Source: Panaeolus papilionaceus (Eukaryota > Basidiomycota > Agaricomycetes > Agaricales). Taken from it: DNA of 64,000 nucleotides. Of this stretch, positions 1 through 11,406 are shown in pieces (position 1 is the stretch's first letter; each line of letters begins with the position of its first letter). The stretch covers positions 186,001-250,000 of the forward strand of contig JADNRZ010000012.1 in the NCBI GenBank assembly GCA_015501605.1, in the 5' to 3' direction. Under the pieces are notes generated by a model. The model ran no database searches and was not told the origin of the DNA. It saw only the letters and a list, made by a program, of their open reading frames with translations. The translations under genes and the position numbers were made by a program.

Positions 1-326
1 TCAGAGAGCTTTGCCTGGATCTGGATGGCCGAGATATACCACCACCAAGAAGGATTCGCTCTGCCCATAGGCTTTCATCGTTGGACATCCACCTGGTGCA
101 TTGGCAGGATTCAATCGAACGCCAGATGAAACTCATCTCATTCATCGACTCGATATTTCCTCATCCATACGAGGTGACATGTTCGATGGCAAACGGCCGG
201 GGCGGGACGTCCCAGGTCCATCTGCAAGGTCTCATCGACATAATTCGCCAAGCCCGTCGACGCGAACGGAGGTACAACGACGCTGATAACACGGACTCGG
301 ACTCAGAAGACGATCCTTTGGACTAG
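1..326 (+). CDS. 3' end of an F-box/LRR-like protein (5' part outside window)
   Basis: The frame is open from base 3 to a TAG at 324-326 with no internal stop, so only the C-terminal ~107 residues are visible. They match the C-terminal signature of the other F-box/LRR-like paralogues in this window: an SFIDSIFP stretch, comparable with FLDSVFP in the gene at 11407-13088, then an LxxxIRQARRRER helix and an acidic D/E-rich tail. No F-box is visible because the N-terminus lies to the left. Function, as for the family, would be substrate recognition in an SCF-type ubiquitin ligase; this is inference from the paralogues. It could equally be the tail of a pseudogene. Confidence 0.5.
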   Translation, partial: RELCLDLDGRDIPPPRRIRSAHRLSSLDIHLVHWQDSIERQMKLISFIDSIFPHPYEVTCSMANGRGGTSQVHLQGLIDIIRQARRRERRYNDADNTDSDSEDDPLD

Positions 327-543
327 CACATACTGGCATGGTTAAACACTTACTCCAAAGTATTGCATGTCTGAGATCCAATATGTAAATAGACTCGACC
401 TGGGAGACAGGAATGTACCTTGAATGCGCTTACCCGTGTTGTACGATGCACGTTCAAGTGACACCCACAACAGGTACTTATTCCTTGACCTTGTCACAAC
501 TGTCATTGCCTCGTAATCCAAACCCTCTGATAAAAACAACTCA

Positions 544-1880
544 AATGCGCTCCAGTCCTACCCAGACAGTACAATCGGTACTCAATAACCCGTACCTTCT
601 GTCTTAAATCTTTCAGCAGCTCGAATATCGTAAAGACCACTACAATGCTGCTATCACTTGTCGAACCTTTGGCGGCAGATCTCTTCACTTTTGCCTTTGT
701 TCAAGCTACTATCCAATTTTAAACTGGAAAAGGATGAAGAAGAACGGGACGTCGGAGTAAGTAACTGCTTCATTGGAATCATGCCCAACTCGATGCGCAA
801 AATGGTGTAGCGACGGAGCTATAGTTAAGACTGATTTGGGGAGACTCAAGCATTTCGCCGGCTTTGTCCATGCAATTATTCAAGTCGCTCAGCGTTCCAT
901 CATGACACCAGGTGCTTGTTTATTGGTTGCCTGTTCTCTGATAAAGTTCTTCTTTCGAACCTGCAAACATTAAAATTTCAGATAACACCTATATATGGGG
1001 ATTTATCGGTTTTGCATCTCCTCTACAGCCCTCGTTTGCTCAAGGTCACCTTAACATTCTCTTCATTCGATTCGGCAAACCCCACTGCTTTCGTTGAGAG
1101 ATTAGCTCAGTCATGGTAGATAACGAGACTCAATATCAACGGTTCGGCCAGCCCTGCTATCTTTCGAACGGTGCACTCTTTCAAGGATTTAGGACTCCTC
1201 GAACTTTACTCGGAGCATTCACTCGTTCTCTTGGGAATAAAGTTTGCGGCGGGGTGCTTCCCAAAACTGTGGGTCTTCCATATGACTTGCTCTGTGGATG
1301 GCACGATTCAGAGAGCGACGCACAACCGCGTTCCGTTCTATTTGATCAATCAACTCTTCACTCTTCAGCACCTTCAGACCCTAGAGTTTCATCTCTGTTC
1401 GCAAGTTATTTGGAATACTACAGACTCCGAAATAGCTGGACTGGTTTTCCCCAGACTCGGAGCACTTGGCATATGCTGACAAAGGCCTGGCCTCTATTGG
1501 AGATTCTTGTCGTCTACGTCGCGACATCGCAAACATTACCCGTTTCAGTGCTGAAGATTTTGGCAGATTGACTCCCTCATTTAATCGAACTATGCCTTGA
1601 CCTTGATGCAACAAAGCTTCCACATCCACAAAGATTTCGGACAACTCACAGGCTTAACAACTTGTATCTTCATCTAGTCAACTAGCAGGACACCGCGAAA
1701 CGCCAGAAAGGGCGGCCATTGTGATTGACGAACTCCGGGCGAGTTGCCTGTCGAAACATTATTAAACGTCTTACACGAAGATTCAAGACTATATAACCAT
1801 GCTTCAATAAGCTCGGAGACGGGAAAGGAAACATCTGGAAGCAGAGACTGATGGTGACGATTTCAATCGCCACAACGAGA
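544..1880 (+). pseudogene. Decayed F-box/LRR-like paralogue
   Basis: An ATG at 544 opens a frame resembling the family N-terminus (VLNNPYLL). It hits a TAA at 604-606, where the intact paralogue at 2078 reads LLHEIF. After the stop the F-box remnant DHYNAAITCRTFGG is readable. Family-like leucine-rich segments then continue in changing frames: a block around 1171-1479, then AWPLLEILVVYVATSQTL (about 1483-1540), then LPHLIELCLDLDATKLP (about 1572-1622). The C-terminal signature LQ*ARRRERKHLE, broken by a stop, lies near 1800-1840. With several stops and frame changes and about 300 bp less sequence than the intact copy, it cannot encode a full protein. It sits head-to-tail just upstream of the intact copy at 2078, consistent with tandem duplication. 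Confidence 0.7.
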
Positions 1881-2077
1881 GTACAGTAGTAGGGAGGAAT
1901 CTGACGCCTAATATGTTTAGAAAAATTACAAATTATGGTTCTTGCCTTTGGCTTTAATGAGTGTAAGTCGTCCATTGGTTCGTTTAGGGCAGGTTGCAAA
2001 CGCCAAGTATAACCAAAGCAGCTGTAACTGTCGTAATACGTGTTGGAAGAGACCATCCTTAAACTTCTACACCTGGA

Positions 2078-3801
2078 ATGAACACAGTTCTTCAAAACCC
2101 ATATCTTCTCCATGAAATCTTTGAATGGCTGCAGTGGACATTTAATTCAACGGAGACCTCGACCCTGCGTTTAAGCTACTATAACGCTGCTCTTGTCTGC
2201 CGTTCATTCCGCGGTCCTGCTCAGACTCTTTTATGGCGCCACCTTGACTCTGTCTTTCCTCTACTTTATCTTCTACCAACCTTTAAGCAGGACACAGGGC
2301 TTCATGGTCCTTGCTGGGTAGGTCACCGTAAAAGGAGTCAGCAATACAAACTTTGACTATTACAAATAGGCATTAAACGGACCAATTGGTCCCGAAGACG
2401 CAAGGAGGCTATTGCTCTTTGGCAGTCGCGTTCATCTTATCAAGTCTGTCATTCCTCCGAACGAACAAGCCGCCATACACCCATCTCTACCTGTGCTTGT
2501 TGCATCTTGCTTAGGTGGCAAACAACTGTTTCCAAATCTTCGGCGTTTTAGGTTTCCATTGGACACCGCTGTAGCGAGTATATCGATCCTGCACCTCCTG
2601 CATTCCCCGTTGCTTCGCTCAGTCTCATTTTCACATCTGCGCGTTCACCATCTCCGTGCAGGATTTATCGTTGTTCCTCCAACAGCGATCACGCTCCTCA
2701 CCCCATCTCCTAACACGTCTCAGTATCGCTCTCGCAAACGACACTATTCTCGATCTCATCCCATCCTTTCAGAACCTCACATGGCTCCAGTTTCAAACAG
2801 ACTACGAGGCAGTCGTTGATATAGACTTGCTGGTCGCCCTTGCAAAGATGGAAAATTTGTCATATCTCTGTCTCAAAACCCATGACCTCAATATGACACC
2901 TGAGGACCCACCCCGCCGATTACGCTTTGAAAAACTTAAAACCCTTGTTCTAAGCTGCCCATTCGAGCAAGGTCCTGAGTTTTTCGGCGCTGTAGATCTA
3001 CCCGTCCTTTACCAAGTTTCTTATCATTTTGGACTCCCTCTCTCTCCTCACAGGTACACATTCGCATGGGCAGACCTATTCAACGCCATCGCTGGAGCAA
3101 CGCCGCCCTCTGTCCTTCAGGAGCTTACCCTTCGACCTGCACGCTGGGGCATTCCGCTATCCTCCTCACACACGACTCATAACAAATTTACATTCTACTA
3201 CCCGGGGGTGCCATTCGACAGTATCTCGACGTCTCTTCTTCGATTTCAACTTACGGCTCTATCGTTGGACTTTCCTCTCCTTTCATCGTTGTCAAATGAC
3301 GATTTACAGTTCATAATAGGAGCGTGGCCCTCCTTGCGCCTTTTGCGCCTTCGTTGCGCTACTGAAACTACGGTGGATCTCGGCGCGCTGATAACAATTG
3401 CTGCCTTTCTGCCCATGCTGGAGAATCTCACCATTGACGTTAATCTCAACCAACTGAACACTGTTGGTCTAGAACCCCTTCAAACGCTCATAACACACGG
3501 GTTGTTGCATTTGACGCTGCGAGTCTTCGGAACCGGAAGTTGTCATCGAAAGCTCAACGCAATGGCGTTTTTGTTGAATTCGTTGTTTCCATATCTCAGG
3601 ACGGTGGAGACGGTGATAGGATTCGAGGAATGCGACATGACCCTATCTGAGCAGGTGAAGACATTGCAGACCGCGGGACTTTATGAGCGTCGGCGGTTTG
3701 GTATCGAGGGTCCATTTGGCCCTTTGGTGGCGGAGTTTACGGACGATGAGGATGTCGGGGAAGAGGAGAGGGAAGCAAATAATGATTGGGAAGAGTGGTA
3801 G
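2078..3801 (+). CDS. F-box/LRR-like protein
   Basis: Probable SCF ubiquitin-ligase adaptor of an Agaricomycete-type F-box/LRR-like family. Exon 1 (2078-2317) encodes the F-box: NPYLLHEIFEWLQ, then YYNAALVCRSFRGPAQTLLW. A 52-nt intron (2318-2369, GTAGGT..ATAG) sits at the same position, after a conserved Trp, as in the paralogue at 11407-13088. The reading frame changes once near 2622-2661. Either a 40-nt intron (GTCTCA..TGCAG) is removed, giving about 543 residues in three exons (2078-2317, 2370-2621, 2662-3801), or a single-base frameshift has occurred. The paralogue is 537 residues and has no intron there. The rest is a leucine-rich C-terminal half ending in an acidic tail (DDEDVGEEE). The start is the first ATG, placed as in the paralogues. 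Confidence 0.7.
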
Positions 3802-6800
3802 AATTTTGAGCAGCAAAACCATGCTCTTAAATTCAAATGTAGGCTTTTGGATTTTGGGTTGTAATTTAATTGCTGATGCTTTACAATGAATAGACGAGAG
3901 CATCAGATCCATTTTCGTGGTGCTGAGGTCTATCGGCTTCACTCAAGCATGGATGGACACAGGTTGGTGCGGAGCTTGACATGTTGGAACCCGTAGGCAT
4001 CACCTTGACTTCTCTCGTATCAGCAATTTGAAGATATTTTGTGCAAGTGCGAAGCTCTATCATCCTCAGAACAGACATGCGTCTCGGAAGATTTGAAAAC
4101 TGCACTGAAGGTTGGATGATAGCTTTATATCATAGCATGTCGGTGTTCTTCCTTAGAACAGAGAGATGAAAGGCATGCATTCATGTATATTTGAATACAT
4201 GAATCTGGAGTTGTAGTCATCAATCATCTTTTTTTTTTGCTGGTGTGCTTGCATCTCAGCTCATCGACCCCTTTTTCGATCTAGTTGGACACAGCTCATT
4301 AATCATTTCTCACGCTAATTAAACGCCAATGGCACACTGGGTGCCTGATTCTCCAACGTGTCTGTGCATCCTGGAGCTTAAAGCGATCCGGACCAGGTCA
4401 GCTCCGCCGTTCCAAGTTTGAAGCGTTAAGTTCATTTCGTTGAACCCTTGACCAAGAGCGCAGTCATTCCTACGCCGATCTTCTATTATTGACTCGTTGG
4501 AGGTCATTTCGCTTTCGTCTGATCCTGCAAAGCTGTAACTCAGCGACCGCGAAGTTTAATTCTGTGGTTGGATGGCGGAGGCGGAGTCGATGCTTTGATG
4601 GAGGTTGTCGGTAGATGCGCATTCAGAGGTTTATGTATATGTGAGCTTGATTTTGTATGGTTTATTCATAGATGTGTGTTCGGGATACCGTCAATGATAA
4701 TTTAAATTCATAGCACGTTCATGACGCACTGCATTTTGGACCACTCTATGATTCTACAAAGGTACATTATTAAGGAGGTTTCCCGTTCCGACCTCGATTC
4801 TAGGGACCTTTCGATGCATTACTTTGTATCACGGAAAACGGAACCTTCTCATATTCCTTTTGTCAATTGACACTTTGAATGGTGACTGGTGACCATTTCT
4901 ATTCAGCACGATCATGATTCAGATATGGCCTACACCGCTCCCCAAGTCTTCACAAAGTCCATCCATCGTCTCCATGGAACCTTTTGGGTCATCACACATC
5001 ACGAAGTGCGGCACGACTGGAGCTGGGACGAACCCTGATCATCATCGTCATGATTATTTGGGGTTCGGGATGATGGATCACTGAACTAGCGCACAATTGT
5101 CCGCTCCGATGTGGTTCGGCTTTTCACCTGTGTTGGACTGTAACTTGTGATATGATGATGATGAAGCTAGTTGGCCGCGGGGATCGTTGTCGGCGGTTAC
5201 CATCACGGCTGAGCAAATTGCGTCCAGTTTGCTACAAATCGAGGCTCAATGAAACACGAGCTACGAGGGAATGAGTCTGAATAAGTGAGACTAGGAGCTT
5301 ATGTGGGGTATCCTTTTCCCGAATGATCTATGCCAGTGTGCATCAGCTCAATTCATGTAAGAGATAGCATCGTGGCAGATCTTTGAAAAATATATCCAGG
5401 ACTGCTGTGTTTATCAACCATCTCAGTCGTGATTCTGTGCTAATTCAATGAGCGTAGGAAAAGGTGCACTTCACCCTTCAATAACAAGAATGGCTCGGGA
5501 AACGGGTATGCCAGAGTGTGTATTCTGGAATGCTCACTTTCATAGAAACATTCGCTTGCCCTGCAAGCCCAGATAGGGTTGTGGTGAGTAAATAAGAAGA
5601 GTTACAAGCATTTCAAGACATTGACATTGACAAGACCAGGTTCTCGGCCTCGCTGCCCTGCCAGAAACGAATAGAAATGAATGTGGGTCAAATGTGAGTT
5701 TGTGTGCCACGGCGATGTCAGCCCTTCACCGTTCAGTGGCTTCATCCACCCGACTTGGATATCTTTGGATATGTTTCTGTCTGGTAAGTATCATGTAGGG
5801 TTTGTTATCCCTATGCCCAAGCCGTCGTCGACATGAGGCATCCGAGCATCGTGGCCTTTGAAACTTGACTTGACCTGGAACCTTTGAATCAGGTGGGAAT
5901 GAAAACGTGTAGTATGGGGCGGTGCTATGTATAGTTGCACGATAAGGGCAAGCTCATACATACATATTATGACCTCGGAAGTTATGGGCCCAGCAAACTG
6001 ATGAACCGTTCGGGTCAGACAGGTTTAGAGAAGGGATGCAGAAAGACTAAGAGGCTGAGTGAGAGTTTGTTGAAGCCCTTAGAATTCCAAGCTGCGCATG
6101 GCATGGCTGTGAAAAAGGACAACGTGTTTTTGTGCGTGCAGCGTTTTAGCGATACGTGTACGTCAGTGCTAAAGTTATGGATTCATATGAGCCCTTTTCA
6201 CGGGTTTCATTTGGATCATACATATCTCTGGTCACCTGTATTATTGGAAGGAGGGTACGCATACGAGTTAGCTTGAACGGTCGGAGAAACTGTCCAGAAA
6301 AGTCGACGTCAACGGTAATCGTCGGGGACAGATGGACAAAAATATTCCAGCCAGTGGAGGCTGGATGACGGTTGAGAAGGATCGACAAGGTATAAAATAA
6401 GGTCCAAATGTCTATAATTAGCCATCGTGTCGTGTTGAGGCCACCTACACCTTCAGTGCATAAATCTAACTTTAGACCGTCAATTGTTCGAGAACCTGAT
6501 CAGCCCATATGATGATGTGCATGTGGGTGAGTCTTGATGAGTATACAATGGACACCTCGGCATCTTATTTCAATACGGGTGGATTGCGATGCATGATCAT
6601 CTTTTAAAATTTCTTCATTCTCTGGGGCGGTTTTGCTCGATTGAGACTTCAGATGAGTTATGACCAAAAATAGCAATCGCGACATTAGTCCAGTCGGAAC
6701 GTCGTTTGTGAACGTGTTCACATTCGAACCGTGCTGGAGGAGGTTCGAAAGCGAAGTGACCATACACATGTCTGCACAGGATTGATAAGTTTATGAAATG

Positions 6801-6910
6801 GGATGAAACGAGCGCTGAATAAGGTGATGATTGACCGATGTGCTTGGCAGTGGTGTTGTATTTCGGCGAGTCGGAATTGTGTGTGAAATGGAGAGAGTTT
6901 GGGACTAAAA
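3802..6910 (+). other. Gene-free stretch
   Basis: About 3.1 kb between the F-box gene and the ferric reductase promoter. Frames on both strands are short and unconserved-looking; the longest (113 codons near 5935-6276) lacks any recognisable domain or splice context. A 9-T run lies near 4230 and GAT-rich simple sequence near 5155. No RNA gene, terminal repeat or transposon hallmark was seen. Confidence 0.5.
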
Positions 6911-6916
6911 GTTGAA

Positions 6917-6966
6917 TATAAAAGGTTAATTAGTGATAAAAAAGATAATGTGAGAAAATTGTTATC
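6917..6966 (+). promoter_or_regulatory. TATA-like box and GATA-motif cluster upstream of the ferric reductase
   Basis: TATAAAAG lies at 6917-6924. GATAA occurs at 6935-6939 and 6944-6948, and its inverse TTATC at 6962-6966, all within 50 bp and about 350-395 nt before the start codon. GATA factors of the Urbs1/SreA type repress iron-uptake genes in fungi through (A/T)GATAA sites, so this cluster is a reasonable candidate iron-response element. That role is inference. A strong pyrimidine tract (about 7068-7130) follows, as is common just upstream of fungal transcription starts. Confidence 0.4.
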
Positions 6967-7311
6967 AGGCCTCGAGGTTTAGCGTAAAATTGGAAACAAG
7001 TTGGTTGGAATTGGTTTGGTTGCTTGCTGCCAGCTACGAAGACCTGCTTGTCCTCGAGTTTCTCTGGTTTCCCTTTTAATTCTCTTTCTTTTCCTTTCTC
7101 TTCTCCTTTTCTTTCTTTGGCCTTTCCCGGCGTCTTGCCTTGCCTTGCCTCAAGTTTCATACAAGGCCACGCAGTATAGGAAGACTCCTTATTACAACAC
7201 AACACCAGTCAACTATCGAATCAGACTACTCACAAGCATCAACCTTCTAGTTAGCCAGCAAGATTTTCCTTCTCGTTCTCTCCTTTCAACGACCATCCGT
7301 CACAAGAAGAA

Positions 7312-9664
7312 ATGCCATCTCTCGCACAGACCCTAGCAGCTGCGAATCCAACGGATGCAACATTGGTCTACCATGTTACCCTGATGTTGATGGCCATCAT
7401 GGCTCTCTTCGTCATTTGCAAACTTCCAAGGGCCATCGCTCTCTTTGGTACCTCGGAATGGTCTAGCGGTCATATTTTGCGTCACATTCCTTACAGACCA
7501 TCTTCTCAACGTCGTCAGAAGGTTGTTCAAGCCGTTCATGCTGCGTACCCACCTCCTGGCCCAATTAAGGAGGCAGATTCTTCCGATTCACGCACCTACA
7601 TCGACCACGGCCCTCGTCTTGCTTATGTTCAACGTATTGACGAAAACGGCCAGGAGGTCCCATCTCGTTATCCTACACATGTCCCAGCGACCATGAAACC
7701 CCTCAGACCCCTTCTTACGCCCCTCCGTGCTAGAATTGCTCCTGGCTTCTCTGTCTGCCAGATGCTAATGCTCGCCGTCTATTTTTACGCTTTGGTTTAT
7801 GCCACCTTCTACAAGTCGAATATCATTACCGATGAATCACGAACGGGCTGGATTGCCGTAGCGCAGCTCCCACTTGTCTTTGCTTTCGCCCAAAAGAACA
7901 ATATTTTGGGTTCTATTCTTGGATATGGTTATGAACGGGTCAGTCTCACAATTTGTTGCTTGACAGCAGTTGGTATTCATCACCCCACTATCTCCCTTCA
8001 GTTAAACTTCCTTCACCGGTTTGTCGGAAGGTGCATCGTTCTCGCCGCCAACGTCCATTCCTTCCACTTTTGTAAGTGTCCATTTCAGGTTCATTTTTTG
8101 TCTGTCGCTTAACATTTTCTTGTCAACTTTGATGTACAGTCTACACTTGGGGACTGGCTGGAACTTGGGCTGCCAACTTGCGTCGTACCCCCGTCCGTTG
8201 GGGTATTATCGCTCTTATCTGTCTGGACATGATTTACTTCTTTTCCGTCGAATTTGTCAGGAACAAATCTTATAATTTCTTCCTTTCCACTCATATCTTG
8301 GGATTCATCATTGTCTGGCCTGCGGTAAGCAAATTTCAAGGCTCTTCCATCTAGACACTCTGACTTAATCAACCTTATTATAGACTTACTACCACAAGCC
8401 GTCAACTCTCCCATACATTCTTGCTGCCGTCGGTCTTTACCTTCTCGACCATTTGTTCCGCCTTGTCAAGACCAGAATTACGACCGCCTTTATCAAGCCT
8501 ATTCCAGAACTTGACGCAACCAGGATCATCGTCCCCAATGTCAATGCAGGATGGCGCGCAGGTCAACATGTTCGTCTTCGCGTTCTCGCTCCCGCCTCGG
8601 GTGCCCATGGAATGGGATGGCTCAAGACTCTCGAGTCTCACCCCTTCACTATCGCCAGCGTTTCTCAAACCTCTGAGACCGAAGGTGACGGCATGATCTT
8701 GATCGTCAAACGCGCGGGTGGCTGGACAAGGAGGTTGTACGACCTCGCCAAGATTGGTGGGTACAATGCACCCCCTAACCCCGTCCGTAGCCTTACTGTC
8801 ACATCTCAAAACTCTCAACGGCGCCGCCCCCAGCCCCCTTCGCCGATTTACCCACCAGCACCGACAACGCCCGTCTCTGCTATCCCCAACTCGGCGACAC
8901 CGTTTAACGGCCGTGGACTTAGTATCAGCAAGCGTCGCTCGCCTGCCGAGGTCGAATCCGCTATTTCTCAGTCCCCAGGAAAAGCGGTCAAGGTCATCCT
9001 TGAAGGTCCCTATGGCGGTCCTGGCCATACTATCTTCACATCCTTCTCGACCTGTGTTATTGTCGTTGGTGGCTCAGGCGTTACGTTTGGCCTTGCTATT
9101 CTCGGTGATATTGTCGCTAAGGAACTCGCTTGCGAGTCGGCACTGAGACATGTTGAACTCGTCTGGTCTACCCCCGATGCAAGCGCACTTTTGCCGCTGC
9201 TACCTCAATTCAAACGCATGCTCGAAAGCGTGCAGTATATGGGAGGCGGAATGACCCTTCGGATTTCAGTCTTCTATACCCGTGCGCAGACTGGGCGTGT
9301 TCGTGTCGGCGAGGAGGTCGAGAAGAAGTTCCCTGATGGCCTTAGTTGTGCCCCTGGTCGTCCCAAGGTGGAAAAGATTTTGGAGGGTGCGATTTCCCGT
9401 GCGGTTGCCCTATCACCTAGTGCACTTGGGAGACCTGGTGCCGAGAAAGGGAAAGATGATGCTGGTATGAGAGGCATGATCGTAGGTGTGTGCGGCCCTC
9501 TCAGCCTTGCGGATGAGGTTGTTACTGCTGTTGGTACAATTGAACCTCTGCGGCGAGACCAGGTTGGCGGTGTCGAGATACATGAGGAGTAAGTCTGTTT
9601 TGACTCTATGGATGTGAGGATTTCATTAATCTTGACGCGTTTCTCTAGGGTCTTTGGATGGTAG
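7312..9664 (+). CDS. Ferric-chelate reductase (FRE / NADPH oxidase-like superfamily)
   Basis: Integral membrane flavocytochrome that passes electrons from NADPH through FAD and two hemes to extracellular ferric or cupric ions, feeding high-affinity iron uptake. Five exons: 7312-7938, 8002-8071, 8140-8324, 8384-9588, 9649-9664 (700 aa). The last intron (GTAAGT..CTAG) changes an apparent HEE-stop into HEEVFGW, a typical FRE ending. Paired heme histidines 14 residues apart are visible: H214/H228 (HRFVGR..NVHSFH) and H284/H298 (THILGF..YYHKP). The FAD motif HPFTIAS is at about 380, followed by the NAD-binding-domain motifs EGPYGG, VVGGSGVTFG and CGPLSLADEV. An N-terminal TM helix lies near residues 20-45. 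A Pro/Ser-rich insertion of about 60 residues separates the FAD-binding part from the NADPH-binding part. It stands alone, with no ferroxidase or permease gene next to it. Confidence 0.93.
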
Positions 9665-10950
9665 ACTATCATTGAACGAAACACAACGCGTGGTCACCCC
9701 CTATTTTTCCTGGACACCCTCTTCTCGAATCAAACCGAACCAAGTTCATTCATTGTACACATACTGCATTTTCGTAATACCAAGAAAGAAAAACTACACC
9801 CATATGTAACACCCCCGTAAAGATATTCGACCCAAAACGTAGAAGCTGGCTTTCCATTCACGACCAGCCACGACCCGCAATCCATCCATCCATACATGGT
9901 ACAAACAATCATCGCTATCATCGCCATCGTCATTTTCATTTTTCCCGCAACGCTTCTGTAATTCCCTTCCCCCCTCTATCTTCCTTCTCGCCTTCTCGCA
10001 CATCACGCATTGCCAATGCATACGGTCGTTACGTGCTATCTTTGTCCTCACCCCATACTTCCACATTGTCCCATTTACGGTCATCCAACGCACCCCGATC
10101 ATTCTCTGTTCACGCGCCAATCAATCATGCGCGCATGTGCCTCCGTGATCAGAAAATATCGCGATCCGGTCATTCTTCCCCGCTCGCCCATGTGAATGAA
10201 CTTCGGAGGGCGGAACCGCTGGCGCGTTCGGATGTATACGGATAGGGGCTCGACGTCTCTATTTTTATTCCATTCTCTTTGTCGAGTTGGTTGCTTTCTT
10301 TTGTAATTTCCTCTCGTTTTTACTTATAGGTTGAACCTATTTATACTCCCCTCTGCTATTCCATTTTTACCCTCTGTGTCATACATACCTACCTATCTAC
10401 CCTATCATCACCTTCATCATTGTCGTCATCATCATCACTTTGTACGTTATATCGATTGTACATTTTTGCAAAGTGCATGCACCCTTTAGCGTACGCCCCT
10501 CCTCATAGCCGAGTCTATCTATCTATGTATTATTCCGTACCACACCCTGTCATTACCCTCTAGTGTCTGCGTCTGGATTCAGAACTTGGGTCTCTGCATT
10601 ACTTGTATTATACATCTCTACCTAGTACTCGCTTTTTTGGGTCTATTCGAACCTTTATTGTCGTTGCAAGCTCAATGCATGCTCGTTGTCTAGAATATGG
10701 TGCAGAAGTCTGAATATCACCTTCATCGGAGCGTTAATAACATCTCTTCGGTTGGGTGAATGCGACGTAGGTGCAGCATATCGAAATCCCTACTCAGTAG
10801 TACTTAGAGGGTGAACATGGAATCGAAACGCGTGCTCAGTCAGACCCATGACCACTATCAAATCCCAATTGCACAATAATTACTTTGCCGTATTAGATCA
10901 AACGTGGAGTATAGAAATACTAACGTATTATATATCCGAACAGCATTTAT
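9665..10950 (+). other. Non-coding stretch downstream of the ferric reductase
   Basis: About 1.3 kb of C/T-rich sequence with no supportable coding region. It contains low-complexity CATCAT and CTAC/TATC runs (about 10380-10440 and 10515-10535). The first few hundred bases are probably 3' UTR of the ferric reductase. Confidence 0.5.
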
Positions 10951-11202
10951 AGGCCATCAGGAATTTGGCTTTTTACTTTTTTTCGCTTGCGCAAGCGAAA
11001 AAAAGCGAAAAAAAGCGACAAAGTGGCAAGCTAAGTAGAAAAGCCGCGTCCGATTTTCCAAAAAGTTACATAAGTTCTCCCAGACCTAAGCCAAATTTGG
11101 CTTAGATTCGCTCTTAAATCAGACGCTTTTCCGCTTTTGGGCTTGCCGAAAGTCTAAAAGCGGCTAAAAGCCGACAAGTAAAATGCCGATTTGCTGATGC
11201 CT
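10951..11202. mobile_element. MITE-like inverted-repeat element (non-autonomous)
   Basis: A 252-bp non-coding element with imperfect terminal inverted repeats. The left end begins AGGCCATCAG and the reverse complement of the right end begins AGGCATCAG; allowing one extra C, about 24 of the first 28 positions agree. The interior is itself palindromic: an inverted repeat centred on CGCTTGCGCAAGCG near 10990, a perfect 18-bp palindrome TAAGCCAAATTTGGCTTA near 11087-11104, and AAAGCG-type repeats on the left answered by CGCTTTT-type repeats on the right. It could fold into a long hairpin. No transposase frame is present and no clear target-site duplication was found. It sits between the ferric reductase and a minus-strand F-box gene. 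A structured non-mobile element is the alternative. Confidence 0.6.
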
Positions 11203-11406
11203 CAGTACAAAGATAGGAGTTATATGCTATTTATTGTGAGGATCGAGTAGTTCAAGTTTGGTCAAATGTATACTGCTGCCAGCGTTGTTGAGGTATTCGA
11301 GAGTCATTTTGGGCAGCTGCTGTAAATCAAACTATAGTATCAACCAAGGGCTGATCAGCCACTTCCCAGCTACTAAACCCACCTCAGATTGTTTAGTGCG
11401 CTTCTT

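Noticed and set aside
5935..6276. 113-codon + frame in the gene-free stretch
   Set aside because: No domain, signal peptide, splice chain or paralogue; probably chance.
8402..9028. 208-codon minus frame opposite the ferric reductase
   Set aside because: It is antisense to the FAD-domain exon, and its low-complexity Arg/Gly content mirrors the coding strand.
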